Assembly: GCA_016234805.1 (NCBI GenBank)
Contig: JACRNU010000042.1
Location: 1 to 47,975 of the forward strand
Reading direction: 5' to 3'
DNA: 47,975 bases
From: Elusimicrobiota bacterium
GTDB lineage: Bacteria > Elusimicrobiota > Elusimicrobia > UBA1565 > UBA9628
Part shown: one piece after another, positions 31,050-39,237 of the stretch
How the letters are laid out: each line of letters starts with the position of its first letter
Position numbering within the stretch: the stretch's first letter is position 1
Notes under the pieces: model-generated
Database searches by the model: none
What the model was told of the DNA's origin: nothing
The model's input: the letters and a program-made list of their open reading frames with translations, nothing else
Made by a program: the position numbers and the translations under genes

Positions 31050-33317
31050 TCAGCGTGAAGTCAGGAAGGATGCCAGGGCGCGCGCCGCGCGGTCAGCCGC
31101 GCGGAACACGGCAGCGCCCTGTTCCTGGGCAGCTTTCACATAGGGGTCGTAGAGTTGGCCTGAGGACACGCAGAACAGGATGGGCTTCTTGTGCTTCTCC
31201 ATGAGGCCCGTGAGCTCTTTGACCAAAGAGGACTTGGTGAAGTCTTCCTTGTGGCCCTCGCCAGGAGGCAGGGTTTGGAGAGCTGGGGTGAGCGGGACTG
31301 CTGAGAGTAGAAGGACATCCACTTCGTCGCTTGAGAGAGCTGTGTCAGCGAGTCTGACGAACGCGGCGTCGTTGGCCATGGGCGTGACATCGAGAGGATT
31401 GCGCACATCGATGATGGCATCGAGCCCGAACTCTTTTAAGGCAGAGCCAAGGCGCTCTTTGAGGGCTGGGCCAGGGACATCAGCTTTCAAGGGGCCCTTG
31501 GGGGAGACGGAGTCCGCCATGCCAACAGCCTCGAAACCGGCATTGGTGATGAAGTAGGTCCTGCCTCCCTTGACGGGCTGTCGGGCTGCCAGAAGAGCCA
31601 TGGCAGAGAGGTCGTCGAAGTCGTCGAAAGTCTCGGCCACCAGAGCGCCTGAGGCTGAGAGTACTGCTCGGGCAACAGCGAAGTCTCCTGCCAGGGAAGC
31701 GGTGTGGCCTTTGGCTGCGCCCGCTCCCGCGGGAGTCCTGCCGCCTTTGTAGACTACCACGGTCTTGCCGAGCTTCTTGGCCCGGAGAGCGGTCCTGGCT
31801 AAGGAGATGCCGTCCCCTGGCTTGAATCCTTCGAGGTAGACGAGCACGACTTTCACTGCCTGGTCCTCGAGCACGGCCTCGGCGTAATCGGTCACGCTGA
31901 CATCGAGCTGATTGCCGACCGACACACTATAGAGAGGCCTTAGCCACGGCATGCGGTCCATGACAGAGATCGCGAACGCGCCTGACTGGCTGATGAACGC
32001 GACCGGGCCCGGGTGCGCGGCCTTGTACGGGAGGCTCTGCTTGTAGGTGGGGATGAAGAAGGTGTCGATCTTGGCCGGGGCTGAGATGATGCCAAGAGAG
32101 TTGCCGCCATTCATGCCGAAGTCAGGGTTGAGCTTTTTAGCCTCTGCCAGGGCCTCCGAGGCCTCGGCCTCGAGGCTTTCCGTGCCTGCTTTCTCGCCGA
32201 TGCCGGCTGAGATGAGGCAGAGGCTGTTGACCTTGCCTGAAGCAGCGGATTCGCGGATGAGCTCGGGCGCGTCTTTGGAGGGGACGGCTACGACCAATAG
32301 GTCAACGGGAATGGGGAAAGAGGAGCAATCCGGGAAACATCTTACGCCGTCGATCCCAGCAGGATGGTCCTTCAAGATGAAAAGGCGGCTTCTATCGAAG
32401 CCGGCTGACAGGACGTTCCGCAGGATGACGCGGCCCATGTTCATCTTTTCGCTCACCCCGGCGATGGCAAGGCTTGTGGGCTTGAGGAGCGACCAGACCG
32501 CTTTCTTGCTGGGAGGGACGCGCTTCTGGGGCTTGGCTGGCCTGAATCTCAGGAGTCCATCCAGGGCCACCAGGCCCTTGGAGGAGACTGCCAGAGGATT
32601 GACCTCGATCTCTTCGATGGCCCACTTGGAGCCGCCATCCTCTTGGGCCAGGTCCTGAAAAGCCAGGAGAAGTTTGGCAAAGACTTCGAGCCAGGTCTTG
32701 AGCTCCTTGTCTTCCACGAGCCGCTTTGAGCCGCGCACCTTGCCGGACGCGTAGCGCCAGACCCAGGCTTGGTCCATGAAGGACTGCCAGCCGCCGGTCT
32801 GATCGAGAAGGGTGAGGCTGGCAATGGCGGGCACTGTTCCGGGCTTAAGGGCTAACGAGGCTTCTTCAGCGTGCGTGCCGCCGATGCCCAGGCTCAGGAT
32901 TGGGCCGAAAGCCTCGTCCTGCCTGCCTCCGAGGATGAGTTCATGGCCCAGAGAGAACACGGTGTGCTCCATGAACTCGCAGGCCATGACTCCTTCAGCT
33001 TCGGGGAATCTTGACCGCAGGTCGTGGAGGGCCTGCTTGACCTCAAGCTCATGCTTGGGAACCACTCGTACGGCATTGGATTCGGTCTTGTGCAGGGTCT
33101 TGGAGGACGCGATCTTGAGCACGACCTTTTCGCCAGGGAACTCGCGGAGGATGTTGCCTGCTTCGCCGTCCAAGGCGGCCTTGGTCTTGGTTGTGATGAC
33201 GCGGTGCGCCGGGACACGCAGGCCGAGCGCCTTGAGGACAGCGTATACCTCGGGCTCGGTGAGCGCGGACCTGCCCTCGGATGCGGCGTGTTCGAGCAGG
33301 GTCGCGATCTCTTTCAT
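31050..33317 (-). CDS. ADP-forming acyl-CoA synthetase (acetate-CoA ligase family)
   Basis: A 755-residue NDP-forming acyl-CoA synthetase: acyl-CoA + ADP + Pi to acid + CoA + ATP or the reverse, conserving energy as ATP. Domains are in permuted order: ATP-grasp first (about 1-255, EKVVLKIASSKTLHKTE and IEEIEVNPLAV), then the CoA-binding Rossmann domain (about 280-400, SLAIAGVSEKMNMGR), then succinyl-CoA-ligase-like domains (about 410-750). The phospho-histidine is His538 in AAKGHTASLAG. It could also act as a Pat-like protein, but no GNAT acetyltransferase domain is present. The substrate cannot be assigned. Codon use here is less GC-skewed than in the glycan block. Confidence 0.88.
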   Translation of the reverse strand: MKEIATLLEHAASEGRSALTEPEVYAVLKALGLRVPAHRVITTKTKAALDGEAGNILREFPGEKVVLKIASSKTLHKTESNAVRVVPKHELEVKQALHDLRSRFPEAEGVMACEFMEHTVFSLGHELILGGRQDEAFGPILSLGIGGTHAEEASLALKPGTVPAIASLTLLDQTGGWQSFMDQAWVWRYASGKVRGSKRLVEDKELKTWLEVFAKLLLAFQDLAQEDGGSKWAIEEIEVNPLAVSSKGLVALDGLLRFRPAKPQKRVPPSKKAVWSLLKPTSLAIAGVSEKMNMGRVILRNVLSAGFDRSRLFILKDHPAGIDGVRCFPDCSSFPIPVDLLVVAVPSKDAPELIRESAASGKVNSLCLISAGIGEKAGTESLEAEASEALAEAKKLNPDFGMNGGNSLGIISAPAKIDTFFIPTYKQSLPYKAAHPGPVAFISQSGAFAISVMDRMPWLRPLYSVSVGNQLDVSVTDYAEAVLEDQAVKVVLVYLEGFKPGDGISLARTALRAKKLGKTVVVYKGGRTPAGAGAAKGHTASLAGDFAVARAVLSASGALVAETFDDFDDLSAMALLAARQPVKGGRTYFITNAGFEAVGMADSVSPKGPLKADVPGPALKERLGSALKEFGLDAIIDVRNPLDVTPMANDAAFVRLADTALSSDEVDVLLLSAVPLTPALQTLPPGEGHKEDFTKSSLVKELTGLMEKHKKPILFCVSSGQLYDPYVKAAQEQGAAVFRAADRAARALASFLTSR

Positions 33318-33343
33318 GGGGGTATTCCAAGTCTACAAAAGTT

Positions 33344-33392
33344 GAGCGGCCCGGCGGGGTTGGGTTGGGTGGTTGGGGAAGCCGGGCCGCTC
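33344..33392 (-). terminator. Long perfect hairpin with a G-quadruplex-forming loop
   Basis: GAGCGGCCCGGC (33344-33355) pairs perfectly, 12 bp, with GCCGGGCCGCTC (33381-33392). The 25-nt loop on the plus strand has four G-runs (33356-33359, 33362-33364, 33367-33369, 33375-33378), a canonical G-quadruplex pattern. It lies between the stop of the Pro-rich gene (33409) and the start of the acyl-CoA synthetase (33317), both minus strand. Minus-strand sequence after the stem has only a short AACTTTT, so it may be a terminator, an attenuator or a processing site. Confidence 0.55.
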
Positions 33393-33408
33393 TAAATCGG
33401 TTGTGTTC

Positions 33409-34047
33409 TTACCAGGTCGTTTCGGCAGGGTTGATGCCAAGCTCCTGTTCGAGGTCCCACTCAGGGAGGGTGACGCGCCTTTCAGACCGGACAACGGGCT
33501 CGGACTTGTCCGCGGGCTTCTCTTCTTCGGTGTTGACTGCCGGAGCAGCCGGCTTTTCGGAGTTGTCGAACATGGCCTTGAGGTTGGCGCTGGCAGCTTC
33601 GAACTTGCCCTGCGAGGCCTGAACCTTGGCCATGGCGAACTTGGACTTGACCGTGATCGGCACTTGAATAGGAAGGGGGTCCGGATTCGGGCTTACCGGC
33701 CTAGGGTACTGGGACGGGCCGATGGGGCCGCCCACTATCCAAGGAAGAGGGGCTGGGAGGATGACGGGGTCCGGCAGGGTCACCACAGGCGGCAGGACCG
33801 GCTCAGGGAGCCTGGCTATCGGCACCGTGACCGGGGTCGGCAGGGTGGTCCTGAAGTCGAGCCCGGGGGTTGCGAAGGTCGGCAGGACCGGAGACGGCAG
33901 TTGGATGGGGTACCTATTGATGCTCGTCACCGGCACCGGATAAGACGGCAGGCTGACCCGACCGACAGACACACCGACAGAGATCCCCTCTCCGTTGGCC
34001 GGCGCGGCCATGGCCAGAATCAAGCCTGCGAAAACCAGGTTCTTCAT
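33409..34047 (-). CDS. Exported Pro/Val-rich protein of unknown function
   Basis: A 212-residue protein with signal peptide MKNLVFAGLILAMAAPANG. Residues about 25-135 are a low-complexity Pro/Val/Leu/Ile region with irregular repeats such as LPSPVLP, LPTPVTVP, LPEPVLPP and LPDPVILP; it is probably extended. A short helical segment (about 137-165, KSKFAMAKVQASQGKFEAASANLKAMF, resembling a single TPR-like unit) follows, then an acidic tail ending GINPAETTW. I do not recognise a family. The extended Pro-rich part behind a signal peptide is reminiscent of other exported proteins of this genome. Upstream lie four GGTCAA half-sites. Confidence 0.6.
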   Translation of the reverse strand: MKNLVFAGLILAMAAPANGEGISVGVSVGRVSLPSYPVPVTSINRYPIQLPSPVLPTFATPGLDFRTTLPTPVTVPIARLPEPVLPPVVTLPDPVILPAPLPWIVGGPIGPSQYPRPVSPNPDPLPIQVPITVKSKFAMAKVQASQGKFEAASANLKAMFDNSEKPAAPAVNTEEEKPADKSEPVVRSERRVTLPEWDLEQELGINPAETTW

Positions 34048-34096
34048 GCTGATACGGATATGATACCCGGAACAGGGGCCTAGGCAGGAGGATGCT

Positions 34097-34161
34097 GGTC
34101 AACGGTCTTTGTTGATTCTTATCAGCGACAATGGTCAATAAGCCCTGTTGACCATGGTCAA
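34097..34161. promoter_or_regulatory. Cluster of GGTCAA half-sites including a 14-bp palindrome
   Basis: GGTCAA occurs at 34097-34102, 34133-34138 and 34156-34161, the last forming with TTGACC at 34148-34153 the perfect palindrome TTGACCATGGTCAA (34148-34161). The spacings (36 and 23 nt between starts of successive copies) and the position in the 127-nt gap upstream of the Pro-rich gene and behind dtd suggest a regulator-binding array. On the minus strand each TTGACC could also pose as a -35 element. Confidence 0.45.
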
Positions 34162-34174
34162 AGGGTCCTAGGGC

Positions 34175-34624
34175 CTAGCCGCCTGGGGGCCATTCTGCCC
34201 AGATGGTCACAGGGCCGTCATTGACCGACTCTATGAGCATGTGGGCTGCGAATTCCCCGGCCTTTACAGTCAGGTTGGAGGACCGGACCAGGGACACGAA
34301 CTCCTCGTAGAGCTTCTTGGCAGGCTCGGGCTGGGCTGCTGAGGTGAAATCCGGCCTTCTGCCGGACCAGGGGTCTCCGTAGAGGGTGAACTGGGAGATG
34401 ACCAGGACCTCGCCTTTGATATCCAGGACTGATTTGTCGAATTTACTTTCAGAATTAGGGAAAATCCTAAGATTGAGCACCTTGTCGCAAAGCCTGGCAG
34501 CGCGCGTGGAATCATCCCTTTCGCCTATGCCCAGGAAAATCAGCAGTCCCTTGGAAATGGCCCGCTTCTCCCCGTCCGGGAGGGTGACGCTCGCGCTGTT
34601 GACTCTTTGGATGAGGGCTCGCAT
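34175..34624 (-). CDS. dtd: D-aminoacyl-tRNA deacylase
   Basis: A 149-residue cytoplasmic enzyme, the normal Dtd length, that hydrolyses D-aminoacyl-tRNAs and glycyl-tRNA(Ala) to keep D-amino acids out of translation. The N-terminus MRALIQRVNSASV, the active-site motif SQFTLYGD at about residue 78 and the cross-subunit NDGPVTIW motif (the Gly-cisPro pair) near residue 135 are all present. Divergent from thpR across a 46-nt gap that holds a 14-bp palindrome. No ribosome binding site is visible; TAATAA ends 5 nt before the ATG. Confidence 0.95.
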   Translation of the reverse strand: MRALIQRVNSASVTLPDGEKRAISKGLLIFLGIGERDDSTRAARLCDKVLNLRIFPNSESKFDKSVLDIKGEVLVISQFTLYGDPWSGRRPDFTSAAQPEPAKKLYEEFVSLVRSSNLTVKAGEFAAHMLIESVNDGPVTIWAEWPPGG

Positions 34625-34633
34625 CTGTCTTAT

Positions 34634-34647
34634 TAAGGATATCCTTA
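34634..34647. promoter_or_regulatory. 14-bp palindrome between dtd and thpR
   Basis: TAAGGATATCCTTA is a perfect palindrome centred in the short divergent intergenic region. It sits 10 nt before the dtd ATG and 23 nt before the thpR GTG, so a bound dimer could block both promoters. No known regulator consensus is recognised. Confidence 0.4.
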
Positions 34648-34670
34648 TTTTTTGTTACCATCAAGCCCTT

Positions 34671-35255
34671 GTGAGGCTTTTCATAGCAGTTCCTGTCGAA
34701 CCTGTCCAAGACCGTGTCAGGCAGATCATGAATGACCTGGCCTCCATGGGAGCGGACATCAAATGGGTCAAGCCGGCGAACCTTCACCTGACCCTTCGAT
34801 TCTTGGGCGAGACACCCGCGAACAAGGTCGAAGCCATTGCCAGGGCCATGGCCGCGGCCTGCCAAGGCAAGCCTCAGTTCGAACTGGGCTTTGGCCCCAT
34901 GGGTGCTTTCCCCAGCCTGGCCAAGCCCAGGGTCGTTTGGATCGGATTGGAGGATGGGGGCCAGCCTCTCAGGGCCTTGGCAGGGGCTTTGGCCAATGGC
35001 TTGAAAAGCGAGGGTTTCGCCCTTCCAGAAGAAGGGCGAGACTTCAAGGCGCACCTGACCATGGGCAGGTCGCGGAGCCCCAAGGGCACGCATGGTCTGG
35101 CTGGCAAGGCTGCTGAATGGACAAAGGAGAAGATGGCTTTGCCCAGGGTGTTGGTGGACCGTCTGGTGCTCTTTGAAAGCCGCCTTTCCCCTGCTGGCCC
35201 CACCTACGTTCCCCTGTTGGTTTCCCTGCTGATGTCTGACACCATCAATGGGTAA
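34671..35255 (+). CDS. thpR: RNA 2',3'-cyclic phosphodiesterase (2H family)
   Basis: A 194-residue 2H phosphoesterase (formerly '2'-5' RNA ligase') that opens 2',3'-cyclic phosphates on RNA. GTG at 34671 gives MRLFIAVPVEPV, the family N-terminus; the frame is open upstream but that lies within dtd on the other strand. The two catalytic H-x-T-x motifs are HLTLRFLGE at about residue 43 and HLTMGRSR at about residue 128. Length is normal. Its last 11 nt overlap the end of the convergent downstream gene. Confidence 0.93.
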   Translation: MRLFIAVPVEPVQDRVRQIMNDLASMGADIKWVKPANLHLTLRFLGETPANKVEAIARAMAAACQGKPQFELGFGPMGAFPSLAKPRVVWIGLEDGGQPLRALAGALANGLKSEGFALPEEGRDFKAHLTMGRSRSPKGTHGLAGKAAEWTKEKMALPRVLVDRLVLFESRLSPAGPTYVPLLVSLLMSDTING

Positions 35256-36702
35256 GGGAGCGGAGCAGGCCGGCGAATTCCGGGTCTTCCTTGGGGTTGG
35301 CCATGGCTTCCGCGGCCCAGGTGTCGGCTTCAGGGTCGAGGTTCCGGTAGGTGCAGAAGGCCGCGATCCTGGCTTTGGCGGGCCGGTTGGCTGTGGTCAG
35401 GATCTCGGCCATGGTCTTCTTGAGCCTGCCCTTGGTCTCGGTCTCGCGGCTGTTGAGCTCGAAGAGGTATTCCATCACTGGTCCCAATGGGGCCCATGAG
35501 GCGTTGACGCCCCTGCTGAGGCAGGCCTCGAGCCCTTTGAAGAGCCACTCCAAGGCAGGGGGTTCGTCTTCGACGGGAACACCTCTGAGGAGACTCAAGA
35601 GAGAGAGGGCCGCCTCCTTGCCGACCTGGAACACCGCTGTCTTGTCGCCTGAGCGCAATTCCAGGCGCGAGTCAGAGGCGGAGAGCTCCGCGAGCCTGTT
35701 GGCCAGGGCCTGCCACGCGGTCCTCCTGACGAAGCAGGGGGCGAGCAGGACCGCGGCGAAGAGCCCTGGGTCGTCATCCTTGGGGCTATTGAGCGCGTCT
35801 ACGATCTGCTCGGGCTTGAGCCGCAGGCAGATCCGGGAGGCTTTGGCCGGGTCCGGGGCAAGGGTCTCGAAGTCAACGAGGTCCTGGGGGGCGGGGAGGA
35901 TGCTGAGCGGGATGATGCCCTTCTCCTGCAGGGAGGCGATGGCCTCGGGCCTGATGGCGGCGAGGTTGCACAGCACGTACTCCCTAAGCTCGGGCTTGGA
36001 CGGTCCCTTTTCGAGCGCCGCGACCAAGGCCAGGGCTGCGCGCAGGCGCTGTTTGCCGAAGACCTTGTCCGCCAGGGGATGGGGGTGGCGGCCGGCCGGG
36101 GAAAAACGGGCGCCGCAGACGATGGCTTCATAGGCCCGCACCCGCGTGGCGGAGCTCAGGGCTCCGTCTTCGACCGCCTCGGCCAGGAGCTCGGCCACCT
36201 GCTCCGCGGCCCCGTTGTACCTGGCATCGTCCTGGAACAGGAGGTTGAACTGGTGCACGGCGGCCGCGGTAAGGTCCGCGCGCCTCGGGTTGACGAGGCT
36301 GGCCCCGAGCACGCCCAGCACGGCCACGATGTCGCGGGGCCGCAGGCGGATGAGGTCGAAGTAGGCTCCGAAGGCGCAGGCCGCCAAGTCGAAGACCTGC
36401 GGCACGCCCCCGACTTGGACCTCGGAGGTCCGGTTGTCCGAGATCAGGTGGAGCAGGGCCTTCTCGAACTTGGCTGGAACCCCTCCCTTGCGTTTTGCCG
36501 AGCGGACCGCCAGGAACACGGCCGAGATGACGGTCCCGGGGTCCTTGCAGGTCTCGAGAACGGAAAGCACGCCGGCGGGCTCGAGGCTTTCTGAGGCCTC
36601 GTCGAGCCGGCTTTCGATGGGCTGGACGCCGCTGGGGTTGTCGTGTTCGTCGACCACGAGGGCGAAGAGGTCTTCGAGGGCCGGCAGTTCCGGAACGTCC
36701 AT
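35245..36702 (-). CDS. Alpha-helical protein of unknown function (HEAT/ARM-like)
   Basis: A 485-residue protein with no signal peptide and no membrane segment. It is predicted to be almost all helix, with recurring Leu/Ala-rich helical pairs (ILxLLSLLRG, ALEWLFKGLEACL, ALALVAALEKG), suggesting an ARM/HEAT-like solenoid. No catalytic motif is recognised. I choose ATG 36702, which forms a TGATG overlap with the stop of the tail-specific protease gene; a GTG one codon earlier is equally possible. Translational coupling to the protease suggests a related function, perhaps an adaptor, but the protease is periplasmic and this protein appears cytoplasmic. It ends 11 nt inside thpR, convergent. Confidence 0.65.
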   Translation of the reverse strand: MDVPELPALEDLFALVVDEHDNPSGVQPIESRLDEASESLEPAGVLSVLETCKDPGTVISAVFLAVRSAKRKGGVPAKFEKALLHLISDNRTSEVQVGGVPQVFDLAACAFGAYFDLIRLRPRDIVAVLGVLGASLVNPRRADLTAAAVHQFNLLFQDDARYNGAAEQVAELLAEAVEDGALSSATRVRAYEAIVCGARFSPAGRHPHPLADKVFGKQRLRAALALVAALEKGPSKPELREYVLCNLAAIRPEAIASLQEKGIIPLSILPAPQDLVDFETLAPDPAKASRICLRLKPEQIVDALNSPKDDDPGLFAAVLLAPCFVRRTAWQALANRLAELSASDSRLELRSGDKTAVFQVGKEAALSLLSLLRGVPVEDEPPALEWLFKGLEACLSRGVNASWAPLGPVMEYLFELNSRETETKGRLKKTMAEILTTANRPAKARIAAFCTYRNLDPEADTWAAEAMANPKEDPEFAGLLRSLTH

Positions 36703-39116
36703 CACGGCACGGAAGGCTTGCCGTGCAGGTCGCCCGCCACGCCGCCGGGCCGGTCAATCGCGGTGATGAGGTCGCCGAGGATGTTCAAGGCCTCGTCCAT
36801 GACGAAATCCGGAGTCGGAGCCTTCTCGTAGTCCTCGCCCTCGACGACCAGGGCCTTCGCGTCCGCGCCCGAAGCCGCGGTGGCGGTGCTCTTGACCATG
36901 TCCGTGCTCTTGGCCACGGAGGGCGTCTCGTCCTTGGGCTTGGGGGGCACGCCATCGAGGATGTCGAGCGTGATCTCCTTGAACTCCGGCGGCTTCTCCT
37001 TGAGGGCCAGGCGCTCCTTCTTGCGCTTCTGCGTCCTGGCGTTGTCCGCTTCCTTCTCCCGGATGCGCTTCATTTCGTTGAGCGAGAGGGTCTTGTCGTC
37101 CTTCTGCTTTTTAAAGCGCGCCATGTCCTCGCGGACCCACGCGAATTCCTGGGAGGCGGAGACGCGGGCCCTGGATGCCTTCTTGAGGCTGTGGAGGGCC
37201 GAGGTCACGCTGTCGAGGCGGGCGTACTCGGAGGGCTTCATGGAGTCGAAGGGCAGGGCGTTCTTGAGGCTGCTCTCCGTGATCTCCATGAGGTCGGTCA
37301 CGGCCGGCAGGTGGATGTCCGGGATGACGCCTCGGTTCTGGGTGGACTCCCCTGAGATGCGGTAGAACTTCTGGATGGTGAGCTTGAGGGCGCCGCTCTT
37401 GCCGGTGCGGAAGAAGGGCGGCATGTACTCCTCGAGGTCGATCATGGACTGGACCGTGCCCTTGCCGAAGGTGCTCTTCTCGCCCACGATGACGGCCCTG
37501 CGGTAGTCCTGCAGGGCGCCGGCGAGGATCTCGGAGGCCGAGGCGCTCGCGCGGCTGGTCAGCACGACGAGAGGCCCGCCGTAGAGGAGTTCCCCGTCGT
37601 TGTCCTTGAGCACGTTCACGCTGCCCACCGAGTCTCGCACCTCCACCACCGGGCCCTCCTTGATGAACAGGCCCGTGAGGTTGATGGCCTCGGTGAGCGA
37701 CCCGCCGCCGTTGCGGCGCAGGTCGAGGATGAGGCCTTCCGCGCCCTGCTTCTTGAGTTCCACGATGAGCCTGGCCACGTCGCGGGTGGTGCTCTTGGCG
37801 TCGCCCCCGCCCTTCATGTCCGCGTAGAAGGACGGCAGGTCGATGACGCCCAGCTTGGCCTTGCGGCCGACTCCCCCCTTGGGTTCGCGGCCGATCGGGA
37901 CCTCGATCGTCTTGGCCTTGGCCTCCTGGTCCTTGAGCTTGATCTCGTCGCGCACGATGGTCACGAGCACCCGGGTGGCGGGGTCCACGGCGTCGTTGGG
38001 GATGGCGCGCAGGCGCACGGTCGAGCCCTTTGGGCCGCGGATCATGGACACGACCTTGTCGAGCTTCATGCCCACCACATCCACGAAAGGCTCGTCGCCC
38101 TGCGCCACGGCCTCGATCTTATCGTTGGGTTTGAGGCGCTTGTCGGTCTCGGCAGGCCCTCCGGGCACCAGGGAGACGATCTTGGCGTAGCCGTCCTCGG
38201 AGCGCAGCACGGCCCCGATGCCGGTCAGGGAGAGCCTCATGTTGATGTCAAAGGTCTCCTTGGACGGCGGGCCCATGTACTCGGAGTGCGGGTCGAAGAC
38301 CCCGGCGAGCGAGCTGAGGTAGAGCTGGAGCACGTCCGTGGAGTCGAATTCCTTGTAGCTGCGCAGGAGCCGCTCGTAGCGCAGGTCCACGTTCTTGACA
38401 GCGTCCGTGGAGGTGGCGATGGACTCGCGGAAAAAGCGGCCAGGCCGGCCGTGACGCGGATCCGCGCCCTTGACGGTTTCCGTGGAAACGGCCTTGCCGA
38501 GCCTTTCCTGCAGGAGCTCGCTCTTGATGCGCAGGCGCCAGAGCTCGGCGTTCTCGGCCGGCGTGGCCGGCCACGGCGCCTCGTGCCGGTCGAGGACCAG
38601 CTTCTCATCCTTGGTGAAGTCGTGGGCCTGGGCCGTCAGCTTCTTGGTCAGGGCCGTCTTCTCCTCGAGCCGCTCAAGGAACCTGTTGAAGATGTCGTAG
38701 GCGGGCTGGATGTCGCGGCCGGCGATGCGGTCGTCGAGGCTGGCGGCATAGAGGGTCTCGAAGCCGTCCACGTCGGCCTTTTCGAACACCATGTGTTGGT
38801 AGTCGAGGTTGTCGAGGAACATCCCGAGGGTCCGCGTGGAGATGGCGTCGTTGAGGAGCGGCTGTCCCCGGCTGTGGAGGGACATGGCCTCGTTGAGAAG
38901 GCGGTCGCCGTGATGGCCGCGTTCGTTGGAGGACATGGTGTCGAGCACGATGCGGCGGTTGTAGTGGCGGGCTTCGAGGAACCGGGCGGTCAGCTCAGCC
39001 ACGAACCCGGCCGCTGGGTCGGGCGCGGTCGCGGCAAGGGTTCCGGCCGGGACCAAGCCCAGAACCGCCAGGGTAAAAAAAAGGGAGCGCATATGGCGCT
39101 GCCAGGGGGGAAGCAT
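36702..39116 (-). CDS. prc: Tail-specific (C-terminal processing) protease, S41A
   Basis: An 804-residue periplasmic Tsp/Prc-type protease that degrades proteins by their C-termini. Signal peptide MRSLFFTLAVLGLVPAGTLA begins at the ninth codon. Order: large N-terminal helical domain (about 35-290), PDZ (about 300-390, SLTGIGAVLRSEDGYAKI), S41 peptidase core with nucleophile Ser in TSRASASASEI and Lys in KSTFGKGTVQ, and a long charged C-terminal helical domain (about 650-804) partly like DUF3340. ATG 39116 is taken because a TTGCAA/TAATAC promoter would start transcription next to it; ATG 39092, directly at the signal peptide, is the alternative. Neither has a ribosome binding site. Confidence 0.92.
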   Translation of the reverse strand: MLPPWQRHMRSLFFTLAVLGLVPAGTLAATAPDPAAGFVAELTARFLEARHYNRRIVLDTMSSNERGHHGDRLLNEAMSLHSRGQPLLNDAISTRTLGMFLDNLDYQHMVFEKADVDGFETLYAASLDDRIAGRDIQPAYDIFNRFLERLEEKTALTKKLTAQAHDFTKDEKLVLDRHEAPWPATPAENAELWRLRIKSELLQERLGKAVSTETVKGADPRHGRPGRFFRESIATSTDAVKNVDLRYERLLRSYKEFDSTDVLQLYLSSLAGVFDPHSEYMGPPSKETFDINMRLSLTGIGAVLRSEDGYAKIVSLVPGGPAETDKRLKPNDKIEAVAQGDEPFVDVVGMKLDKVVSMIRGPKGSTVRLRAIPNDAVDPATRVLVTIVRDEIKLKDQEAKAKTIEVPIGREPKGGVGRKAKLGVIDLPSFYADMKGGGDAKSTTRDVARLIVELKKQGAEGLILDLRRNGGGSLTEAINLTGLFIKEGPVVEVRDSVGSVNVLKDNDGELLYGGPLVVLTSRASASASEILAGALQDYRRAVIVGEKSTFGKGTVQSMIDLEEYMPPFFRTGKSGALKLTIQKFYRISGESTQNRGVIPDIHLPAVTDLMEITESSLKNALPFDSMKPSEYARLDSVTSALHSLKKASRARVSASQEFAWVREDMARFKKQKDDKTLSLNEMKRIREKEADNARTQKRKKERLALKEKPPEFKEITLDILDGVPPKPKDETPSVAKSTDMVKSTATAASGADAKALVVEGEDYEKAPTPDFVMDEALNILGDLITAIDRPGGVAGDLHGKPSVP

Positions 39117-39125
39117 GGCATGTAA

Positions 39126-39153
39126 GTATTAGTGATTTTTCCGCTGATTGCAA
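39126..39153 (-). promoter_or_regulatory. Promoter of the tail-specific protease gene
   Basis: Minus-strand TTGCAA (39153-39148), 16-nt spacer, TAATAC (39131-39126), 9 nt before the ATG at 39116. This leaves a 5' leader of only about 2 nt. Confidence 0.45.
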
Positions 39154-39157
39154 GGCC

Positions 39158-39186
39158 TTGACACCTGACCGACTCCCTGTTACCCT
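39158..39186 (+). promoter_or_regulatory. Promoter of the kinase-like gene
   Basis: TTGACA at 39158-39163, a 17-nt spacer and TACCCT at 39181-39186. The -35 is perfect, the -10 mediocre. It is divergent from, and partly back-to-back with, the protease promoter. Confidence 0.45.
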
Positions 39187-39237
39187 CCAGGGTGCCCGTT
39201 CCCTGATTATGGGGGAACATGGGTTCTGTTGATTTTT

